NCBI GenBank assembly: GCA_009667805.1
Contig: CM019067.1
Coordinates: 163,729,073 to 163,793,072 of the forward strand
DNA length: 64,000 nucleotides
Source: Leptobrachium leishanense
Lineage: Eukaryota > Chordata > Amphibia > Anura > Megophryidae
Direction: 5' to 3'
Both the position numbers and the translations under genes were made by a program. This document shows, one piece after another, positions 55,684 through 64,000 of the stretch (positions within the stretch are counted from its first letter, which is position 1; each line of letters begins with the position of its first letter). The notes under the pieces were generated by a model. The model did no database searches. It saw nothing but the letters and a program-made list of their open reading frames with translations, and was not told the origin of the DNA.

Positions 55684-57001
55684 TAAGTGTGGTATTTGTA
55701 TTTGGAATCTATTTCTGTGAACCTACATCAGGCATTCAAAGGACCCGTCCATGCAAGTGCAACAGGCCATTGTAAGGCTTCAAAAACAAAACAAATCCAT
55801 CAGAGATAGCAGCAACATTAGGAGTAGCCAAATCAACAGTCTGGTACATTCTGTGGAAAGAAGAACGCACTGGTGAGCTCAGCAACATAAAAAGGCCTGG
55901 ACGTCCACGGAAGACAACAGTGGTGGATGATCGCAGGATCCTCTCTATGGTAAAAAAAAAATCATTCACAACATCCAGACAAGTGCAGGACACTCTACAG
56001 GATGTGGGTGTATCATTGTCACAGTCTATAATCAAGAGAAGACTTCACAAGAGCAAATACAGAGTGTTCACCACACGGTGCAAACCATTTATAAGCCTGA
56101 AAAATAGAAAAGCCAGATTAGACTTTACCAAAAAGAAATCTAAAAAAGCCAGACCAGTTCTGGAAAAGCATTCTTTGGATGGATAAAACTAAGATTAATC
56201 TGTACCAGAATGACGGGAAGAAGAAAGTGTGGAGAAGGATTGAACAGCTCATGATCCAAAGCAGACAATGTCATCTGAAAAGCATGATGGAGGCAGTGTG
56301 ATGGCACAGGCATGCATGACTTCCAGTGACAGTGGGTCGTTGGTGTTTATTGATGATGTGACAGAAGACAGAAGCAGTTGTGTGAATTCAGCAGTGTTTA
56401 GAGATATATTGTCAGCCAAATGCAGCAACGATGATTGGACAGCACTACTCGGTACAGATGGACAATGATCCAAAACACACTGCAAAGGCAACCCAGGAGT
56501 TTTTGAAGGACAATAAGTGGAATATTCTGCAATGGCAGAGTTAATCACCTCATCTCAACCCAATTGATCATGAATTTCACTTGCTGAAGGCAAAACTAAA
56601 GGCAGAAAGACCCACAAACAAAGAACAACTGACAACTGTTAGAGCCTGCAAAGCATCAGAAAGAAGGAAATCAAGTCTTTGGTAATGTCTATGGGTTCCA
56701 GACTCCAGGCAATCATTGGCAGTAAAGGACTCTCAACAAAATATTAAAAATGAACATTTTATTTATGATTATATGAATTTGTCCAATTACATTTGAGCCC
56801 CTGACAATGGGGGGACTGTGTATAAAATGGCTGAATTTCCTCAAATTTGTACTCACTATTTATTTTCAACCCCTTGAAATAAATCTGAAAGTCTGCACTT
56901 AAAATTAATTTGTATTGTTTCCTTTTAAATTTATTCTGGTGTCATACAGAGCAAAACGTATGAAAATTGTGTCTGTGTCCAAATATATATGGGCCTAACT
57001 G
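55684..57001 (+). mobile_element. Tc1/mariner element (copy B), 5' end missing
   Basis: It aligns from TAAGTGTGGTATTTG with copy A (3365 onward) and ends ATATATATGGGCCTAACTG before TATA, as copy A does at 5380. It keeps the single CTAAGATTAATCTGT (56189-56203) where copy A has the 635-bp insertion. The left terminal repeat and start of the 5' UTR are missing, removed or displaced by the MITE fragment. Confidence 0.93.
55750..56660 (+). pseudogene. Tc1-type transposase, broken (copy B)
   Basis: The N-terminal helix-turn-helix region is readable from MQVQQAIVRLQKQNKSI (about 55751), followed by the GRPRKTT-like linker. An 88-codon frame at 55920-56186 gives VVDDRRIL, SRQVQDTLQDVG and RRLHKSKYRVF, the second DNA-binding part. 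The core shows DNDPKHTAKATQEFLK near 56460 (second catalytic acid) and HLNPIDHEFHLLKAKLK near 56555, where the usual DLNPIEH is altered to His and Asp, so the third acid is doubtful. Several indels and stops rule out function. The gene normally spans about 340 codons. Confidence 0.88.
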
Positions 57002-57104
57002 TATATATTCATATATAGTAGAAATAGTGCTTTTATAAATATATAGAATGCAATTAAACATAATTTCAAAATATAGTAATAATAATCAGTTTTATTATTT
57101 AGCT

Positions 57105-57190
57105 GGATCAGGAAGGAAGCGAGCGAGGAAACGGAAGGAAGGAAGACATAAAAGGAAGGGTGAAAAAAAAGGAAGGAAAGAAAGGCAAAA
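57105..57190. repeat. GGAA-rich purine tract
   Basis: Imperfect GGAAGGAAG repeats, interrupted by GCGAGCGAGG and ACATAAAAG. A degraded tetranucleotide microsatellite. Confidence 0.8.
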
Positions 57191-57742
57191 TATGGATTTT
57201 TATTAGAAATTAAGTTATACCACATTTTGGATTGACAGCTCAAATACATCTTTCCTAAAACTTAAATTAATAGCTGTAGAGAAAATGAACAAAAAAAAGA
57301 CATTAAAGGATTATTGCTCACAAAGCACTTTTTCATTACACCTACATAAAATGTACCGAACTGGTTATAATTTTACACATATACTGCATCGATGGAATAT
57401 AAACTTCTTTTTGTTTAAATGGATTTTTTTTCACTTCTGATCTTTTTTAGAACAACTTTAAGTTTGAAAATGCTGCAGCAGCTAAAATCTGAATAGGAGA
57501 AAAGCAATGTTTAATTGAATTCCAGTTTCAGCTGCAAGAAAGGTAGGGCAAATGAGGTTACCTTTTAGGGATGCTGAATCCAGATTAGAAAGTGCGTTTT
57601 AATTTCCTGACTTGGTTCACAAATATGAACCTTATTACAGCAAATAGAGGTGTTAAATATTAGGTTACATAAAGTGTAATTTGTGAGGTTTGAAGATAAT
57701 GAGTTAAATATAGGCATGGGACACTCAGGAACGTAAGACATG
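57191..57742. other. No recognised feature
   Basis: AT-rich unique-looking sequence. Confidence 0.4.
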
Positions 57743-58836
57743 AAGGGTTATTTAGAGAGATCTGAAAAGTCTCTGCAAGTTCGGTGACCTTTCGTTCCCC
57801 GCACTTCTGGGCGATTCAGCGACTCTGGTTCACCAACCCTGCGGTGTATTCAGCAAGCAGCGCAGGGCCCCCCGTAGTGCAGGGAAAGCCCTGCAGCAAA
57901 CCCGCAGAACACCCGCCGAACACTAACCGAACGTTCACTGAACACTCGCCGAAAGCCGGCAGAAACCGCCACAAAACCCCACCGAACACGCCGGTAAGAC
58001 CCGACGAGCCGATCACAGTGCAGAGCATCCGCTGGAAAAACCCGACAAGCAGACGAACGTGGTAAAAAAAAACAGTATGCTTGAAAGTTTAAAAATTGAA
58101 ACGCTGTTTGCAAAAAAACTACTGAACCAAAATCTCTGGAATTTTCATATAAGATCCTATGAATGATGATAATAAGGTCTGTTACTGAAAAAAGACAAGA
58201 CTATATAAAAAAAAGGAAAAAAATGTTGCCGAAAAAATCCAGAAAAATGCCTAAAAGATCCTAAAAAAATTATAGTTAAAGAGACTTTTTACAGCAGAAT
58301 AAAATAATAAACATTTTTTTTTCTGAGAAAGGATTTTACCTGGAAGGATACATTGACATTTCTCTTGTTTTCAAGTATGTCCTGGGTGGCGAGTATGTAC
58401 CGTTAGGTGTCTTGCCCAAGGACACTTACTGGATGGGTGCTCGTCGGGATCGAACCCATGACTCCACAGGCTCTCTCCACACAGAGCAGTGATGTTAACT
58501 CTACTCCCCTGAATTAAAACGCAAATATTTCTAACATTGAAGCCTATGGGATTCACCTGAATAAACCTGCCGAATGAAACCACCAAACAGCAGGGCATTT
58601 CGGCAACTTTTCTCTGCTGTTTGGTGTCTCTGAATAGATTAACCATTGCTTCTCTATGGGGGTTTCACTGCCCTCGAACAAGCACCGTACGTGCAGGCAA
58701 TTCGCTAGAATTTGGCGAACTGCCTGCTCTCTGAATAGCCGAATGGCCTCGAAATGTCACCGTTCGCTGAAATTTTGTGTCCAGTTACATTTCAGCAACA
58801 ATTCGGCCACATTTCGGATCTCTCTGATTAACCCCC
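57743..58836. mobile_element. Mariner-type MITE (long form) interrupted by a SINE
   Basis: Ends AAGGGTTATTTAGAGAGATC and (reversed) GGGGGTTAATCAGAGAGATC. The subterminal and interior blocks (CCTGCCGAATGAAACCACC, TTGCTTCTCTATGGGG) match the family. A SINE sits in the interior at 58323-58507, splitting the TTATT/GAATTAAAACG block. Frames in the GC-rich left half are chance. Confidence 0.82.
58323..58507 (-). mobile_element. tRNA-derived SINE, copy 3
   Basis: Reversed, it reads GGGGAGTAGAGTTAACATCA, the B-box-like GGTTCGATCCC, CCAGTAAGTGTCCTTGGGCA, and the tail AACAAGAGAAATGTCAATG to AAAATCCTTTCTCAGA. It matches copies 1 and 2 end to end and was inserted into the MITE, so it is younger than that MITE copy. 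Confidence 0.87.
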
Positions 58837-59629
58837 ATGGTGATGTTTAAAGAATTACTAAAAAAATTACTAAAACATTTCCCAGCAGAGAATTTAACTG
58901 TAATGTAGAGGTTTTTAATACATTTCTACAGTACATAATGTAGAATAAGACAACTTCTACTTACACCCACACATACATCATTTGAGGTAATAGTTTGACT
59001 GCGGCATTATTAGGAATTAAAAATGTTTCATCATTATTTTACAGTGCTCATACCTGAAGGTGAGGCAAGCTGTGGATAGCAATCAGTGCAGGATGTAGGT
59101 ATAGATCGTGCCAGAAAGGGAAATGTTTAGGATTACATAAAAAGAGATGATGAATAACTGCCATTTATTTTATTTTTCAGACAAAAAAAAAATCTGAGGA
59201 ATTAAATTATGCCCTATGGTTATGAACAGAGAATATATTATATTTAATAAAATAATATATTTCTATCAGAACTTATTGAACAAAATGTAGAGTGATAATT
59301 GAACACTGCTTTGAGAGAAATATATTCGGTTGTTGAAAACAAAGAGATAAAAATGGAAAGAAGCAAAATATGTAAAAAAAACAAAAAAAAAAGGGAAAGC
59401 AAATGAAATGAAGGCCCTCACTACCATGTTTTTTTTAAGCATAACATAAAATCACTGTCAAGAACCAGTGGATTTATGGAAAACAACTTTGCTGCAGCCA
59501 TAGTGTGAAAATGTGCTTGGTAATCTCAAAAGCATATTTTCAAACATTATGCATTATTTGACAGGCCAGGCAGATGGTGCCATCAGCTGGTCAAAAACTA
59601 CTACTACATCACTTTTATGCAGATTGCTC
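58837..59629. other. No recognised feature
   Basis: AT-rich unique-looking sequence; weak similarity to 15.02 kb around GGCCAGGCAGATGGTGCCAT. Confidence 0.4.
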
Positions 59630-59642
59630 TCCATTTTTCATT

Positions 59643-60087
59643 AGAAAAGAAAAAACACTTCTAGGCGCACCTTACTAAAATTTCCACTTTTTTTAAAACC
59701 AAAAATGGCCAATGTGCAAACATCTAATGAATTAATATTTAAACAAAACAGTGGTTTAAATATTAAATACTTATATTTCAGTAGTGTTTCTTTTTTTTTT
59801 TCCTCTCTCAGCATGGGGTCCTGCGATATAGCTGTTCGGTATCCCAAGAAAAAAAGGAAGGGGGAGGGTATTTCTCCACTTGATGTAAAAAAAGGCAGCA
59901 GAACGGCAGATAATTCAATTAAAATGCATTTATTAATCAATAAAAAGGTAGACCTTCAACTATAAAATCAATTGTTAAAGTACTAATTAAGTAGGATCAA
60001 CAAAAACGCGCTTTCACCAATAGGCTTCATCAGTTGTTATCCTTTCTGAATGATCAGTCTGTGCAAGAAGTGCAAAAAGTCCAAAAG
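59643..60087 (-). mobile_element. Hammerhead-like non-autonomous retroelement, insertion 3
   Basis: A 445-bp segment is flanked by the 13-bp repeat TCCATTTTTCATT (59630-59642, 60088-60100). On the minus strand at 60033-60012 it has CTGATGA, one extra A, GCC-TATT-GGT, then GAAA and GCGCG. Both conserved hammerhead strings are exact, with a 3-bp stem that includes a G-U pair. The motif lies about 55 bp from the element's 5' edge. The frames at 59641-59940 and 59705-59965 have no domain. Confidence 0.72.
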
Positions 60088-60281
60088 TCCATTTTTCATT
60101 GGGAAAAAAGTTGAACTTCAAGCTGTTCAACTATCCGGCCCAAGGTTGGTAAAATTTGTGGGGCACAAATGGGAGTCCATAAGCAAATTAATTTCATATG
60201 CACAAAATAAATTTCCCTTGCATTGCTCCAGAATTAAGCCAAATCTTGCATACTCTATATCGGGGCACCGACACGTTCTAT

Positions 60282-60911
60282 TTAACCTCCCTGGCGGTAT
60301 TCCCGAGTGTGACTTGGGGTTAAATTTCACTACCACGAACGGTAACCCCGAGCAACACTCGGGCTGGATACATACTCACCTCCTCCTGGCTCCCTCGCTG
60401 TCCCCCGCAGTGTGATCGCGGCGAGCTGCTTCCTGGAAGGCTCCCTGCGAGTCACATGATGCAGGGGGGCTGGACCGCAGCAAATTTCATTCATAATAAA
60501 CACTGAATACAAAATGCAATGTTTATGAACGGCCACTAGGTGGCAGTACAGGATAAGAAATAGACCATACATCGTCTCACCCTTGTTCTCAGACAGATTT
60601 CAGTGTTTTTTGTTGTATTTTATTGAATATCATTTATTTCCATTATTTTGGATAATTATTTTTGGGATAATAAATTATTATGTCGTGTTTCAAACTTTAT
60701 CGGACTCCGTGTATTTACTAAATTTTTTAAATTAATTAATTAATTTATTTATAAAGGATTTTACCATTAAGGACTCTTGATTTCACGGATTTCAGTGCCT
60801 GATTCCTAATTATTACAGGCTAACTATGTGCAAAAACACGTTTCCTTTAAAAAAAATTGAGACGCTTTTAGACACAAAATTTTGAAAAAATTAGACCGCC
60901 AGGGAGGTTAA
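60282..60911. mobile_element. TTAA-flanked (piggyBac-like) MITE, CCTCCCTGGCGG family
   Basis: Ends TTAACCTCCCTGGCGGT and its exact complement, TTAA at 60282-60285 and 60908-60911. Left subterminal stems pair CCCGAGTGTGACTTGGGG with CCCCGAGCAACACTCGGG. The termini differ from the CCCTTTCGCTG family, so this is a second TTAA family. No transposase. Confidence 0.9.
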
Positions 60912-62385
60912 AGATCGAGCATATTAAAACGTGGTAGTGTAGTGGTTTAAAGAAATGAAACAGAAATAAGTAGAGGAAGGATTATAGTGATTTAAGATCC
61001 AACTAGGCAGTGTATGCTCGGATAATGATTAAAACAGAAGCTGATTTCATAAATTACACAACAGAAAACAACAAGAATAAGACAACACCGTAAATTAAAG
61101 AAGACTGATGAGAGAGAAGAGTAATAAGTCACTTAACAACTGAGTGGCATATAGCTACAGATTGACAATGCTCAAAAAAGTAATTGCTGCTCTCTCTAGT
61201 GTGACTTCTGCTTTATCGGTGATGGCTAGCTGCACATAAATCACTAATTGAATTTAGGTGAAAGGGGTGTGAGATCACACAGACATCTAATGTAAAATAA
61301 ATATTAAGTGATCAGAAGAAGAAGAAAAACATTATGTTATAAGGAGTATCTGTTTAACTATTCCAAACATAAAGAACTTTAATGCACAGCATAATGTAGG
61401 CTAAAGAAGCTGAGCCTTTGATGAACAGCATAGAGCCTCTTAAAACAGCTGATCAATGGAGATTATCCAACATTAAGCATATTGATAAACGTATTAGAGT
61501 GTGCTAAAACATATTATGAATAAACACTGCCTCTAGATGAGAAGAGATGATAATTTGGTCCTGTTAAGTAGCAGGTAATAATTGGATGATATATAATACA
61601 GTCAGATACATAATGTACATCATTACCTGTGGTATCTCAGTTGCCATTTGAGATATGCTTATTAACATAATGGTTTCCAGTTATATATGTGTCCCAGTTC
61701 CTTATCTATATAGTATAATTAATAGAACATATTTACATTTCTTTTGTGAGATATCCTCAATATCTGGTTGGCATTTTAATCAACACGTTTCTTAAAGTTC
61801 ACATTTATTTTTGTTTTAAGAATTCTGTGACATTAAGCAGCCTATCACTAATTACTGAATCCTTTTCAGCCCATTGATGGTCACCAATACCAATCTGCAA
61901 GTTCTTTGATCTGGCATCAAAAACATACCTGTGGTCCACATTTTATATTTGGGCAAAATATAGCTCTGACCTCAAGTTTATTGCAAAGTATTCATCATGC
62001 ACATGTTCATCCCTAGTTCAACTCTGCTGATCTTCGGAATTTTGAAAAAATTAATGGTTGTCTACCTACCCAGTTCATTATACTAATTAAGGTCTGCTTG
62101 GAATTTTCTTCTCGTTTCACAAATGTCATTGCTCTGACCATTTTTCAGTCCTTATACTGTCTTTAGCATTCAAGATACTGGCTCTTACCTAAAACGAATT
62201 CATCAAACCAACAATATTACAATTATTATGTTTCTTACTTTACCACAGAAACGTTTGTTTTACCTCCACGACTTTCACCTACCTTTCTTCTATTAATCTT
62301 TTATAACATATTCATAATATTGTGGCAGATCTCCATCTGTTTCTGCAATTTCCCCCATTCTATTAATAATATCTACAAATGTGAT
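60912..62385. other. Long stretch without a recognised feature
   Basis: AT-rich, apparently single-copy DNA without notable frames or repeats. Confidence 0.45.
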
Positions 62386-62387
62386 TA

Positions 62388-62571
62388 GCAGGTCTATTCA
62401 AAGAAAGGTTAAACTCAGGAGAATGACTGGAGAAGTGAAAATTCGAGGTCAAAATAGCCAAACCAGAAAAGTTCTCCCATTTAACTTACTTTACAAATCA
62501 GCTATTTGATCTAGATTGTTCTCTTCTCCTGACAATTCTCCTGAGTTTCACCTTTCTTTGAATAGACCTGC
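62388..62571. mobile_element. Mariner-type palindromic MITE, short form 3
   Basis: GCAGGTCTATTCAAAGAAAG and its complement at the right; the interior AGCCAAACCAGAAAAGTTCTCC matches short forms 1 and 2 at 13.3 and 13.8 kb. The flanking TA is no longer clear. More diverged than the other two, so likely older. Confidence 0.8.
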
Positions 62572-64000
62572 ATGAAACATCTTCAGGAAAACTCCTCTAT
62601 TATGTAACCAATGAAATTATTTTATCAGTGTCTCTACATCATCCCTAATGAAACCCATTGTTTATTCTACAATACAGTGGAATATAGGGGAAACATATAC
62701 ACCCTGTTACCGCAGATTTTAAACACCATGTGCTGTATCCCAACAGAACTGTTACTAGAATCTCCCTAATGGCAAATTGTAAGAGCCATTACAGACTCAC
62801 TATGAATGGTTTCATTCTGACACAACTTCTGCGTTAGCAGCTCAAGTCGTAGGAGCTGCAACGTGAGGAGCTGCAACTGATACCAGCAACAATGCACAAG
62901 CTTTTGCTAGTATCAGCTCTTGGAGTCCATGGGACTATATGGAAAAAAGTGTAACCTTGCACAAGGTCACATGCCTGTACTGGATAAGGACACCGGAAAC
63001 TTTTTGTTTCCAGTACTCTGGTGCATAAAGCTAGAGATGGCTGTGGACTATGCATCCTTCTGCACAGTAGGACCAGTGGTAGGAGATTTCTCCAGATATT
63101 TTAAGGCATTAAGTGATCTTGAAAAAAGCAATATCACTCTACACCAAGGTATCTGAGCAAGTAATCTTTGCAGAATTCAGGCTGGAGCTAAGAAGAATGA
63201 GTTACATTGCAATAGCTTGTTTTTCTCAAATAAACACCCTCTAAACAAATTATACAAAGTATAGGAGCTGGTAACTTACAGTAAGCAGCCGCAACATCTG
63301 AGCTGCAGGCGCAAACATTAATGGCTCAAGCCATTATTTTAATGACTCTTGAAATAGGTCCCCTTTTGTAATAAAAATAATTACTTTACAATGTAATTAA
63401 AAAAATATCGGTGTAATTTGATGAATTGCAGTTACACAATTATTATATTGCTTTCTGCTTCTTTATTTTGCTTTTCTTCTAAAAAAAAATTTGGAAATGT
63501 ATTGTAAGATTTTCTAATGTAAATCCGTAGTTTGTTTCTATTATTCCTATTTGAACACCCTTTGCAGTCTACATTTTCCTAATGAATTATGCCTCTATGC
63601 ATCTTCTATAGATATATTATATTGATTGTAATTCTACGTGACCAAATAATTTTTTTCCAGCATTCAGAATTTAATATCCCCAAATATATACGTTGCTGGA
63701 AATTGACACGAATTCAGTAGTTGATTTGACATTTTCTATCTATGTTAAGGATACTAAGTGCAGAAGCATAATTGGAACATACAGTATATTATAAAGTACA
63801 TAATTGAATTGTAGGACAAAGTATGTGGAGGTGGATGTGGGTTATTGAGGCTGCAAGTTAAATAAGGTGATGAAAAGTAAGAATAGTTTATAACTGGTTC
63901 TGTTATTTTAATTATACCACTAGTCATATCTATTATTATTTACTAATCGTCTTTGAAATTAAATATGTTGATTACTTTGGTACAATTTATGTCACAGTGT
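62572..64000. other. No recognised feature
   Basis: AT-rich sequence to the end of the window. Two overlapping opposed frames at 62834-63156 (73 and 78 codons) have no domain and I do not call either. Confidence 0.4.

Overview
This window looks like intergenic or intronic DNA of a large, repeat-rich vertebrate genome, most likely an amphibian and probably a frog. The basis is the mix of elements: Tc1/mariner, hAT, PIF/Harbinger-type and piggyBac-type DNA elements, CR1-type LINEs with an octamer tail, a second LINE with a tRNA-derived SINE partner, a Penelope-like element, and a degraded gamma/epsilon-like retroviral pol, all in an AT-rich background. I found no intact host protein-coding gene, no functional RNA gene, no CRISPR array and no prokaryotic-style operon. 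Nearly all open reading frames of 60-430 codons here are chance frames in repeats, or fragments of transposon genes.

Layout. 1-7.7 kb: an LTR-like stretch holding a hAT MITE, then a Tc1 element (about 1.1-5.4 kb) carrying three nested insertions (a piggyBac-type element, a Harbinger-type MITE and a hammerhead-like retroelement), a second Harbinger-type copy, a SINE and a minus-strand retroviral pol relic. 8.4-17.5 kb: hAT elements alternate with mariner-type MITEs sharing the terminus CAGGGTTATTCA; a 1.3 kb hAT element contains an 18-bp minisatellite and a 125-bp-arm inverted repeat. 17.9-25 kb: the 3' part of a LINE (minus strand), long quiet AT-rich DNA, a palindrome and a composite SINE. 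25.3-26.8 kb: a GT-rich 29-bp minisatellite. 27.8-36.3 kb: MITEs, two more piggyBac-type copies, a half Tc1 of a different family, and a three-unit tandem array. 36.9-38.0 kb: a CR1 fragment with an inverted duplication. 40.1-42.5 kb: a mosaic hAT element. 43-49 kb: mostly quiet, with SINE and LINE tails, an LTR-like piece and a second hammerhead-like insertion. 50-60.9 kb: a dense run of mariner-type MITEs, a Penelope-like GIY-YIG relic, CR1, a second Tc1 copy of the first family, a third hammerhead-like insertion and another TTAA element. 61-64 kb: almost nothing recognisable except one small MITE.

How the parts relate. The most coherent signal is a recurring small structure (a CUGANGA-like stretch, a short hairpin, GAAAC, then G[U/C]) at about eight places. 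Three copies lie inside 445-635 bp insertions flanked by 13-15 bp direct repeats, and another lies within about 100 bp of a Penelope-like endonuclease relic. This suggests non-autonomous, Penelope-mobilised, hammerhead-bearing retroelements. A second relation is that a tRNA-derived SINE carries the 3' tail of the LINE found at 17.9-18.8 kb, the usual sign of a SINE using a LINE's machinery.
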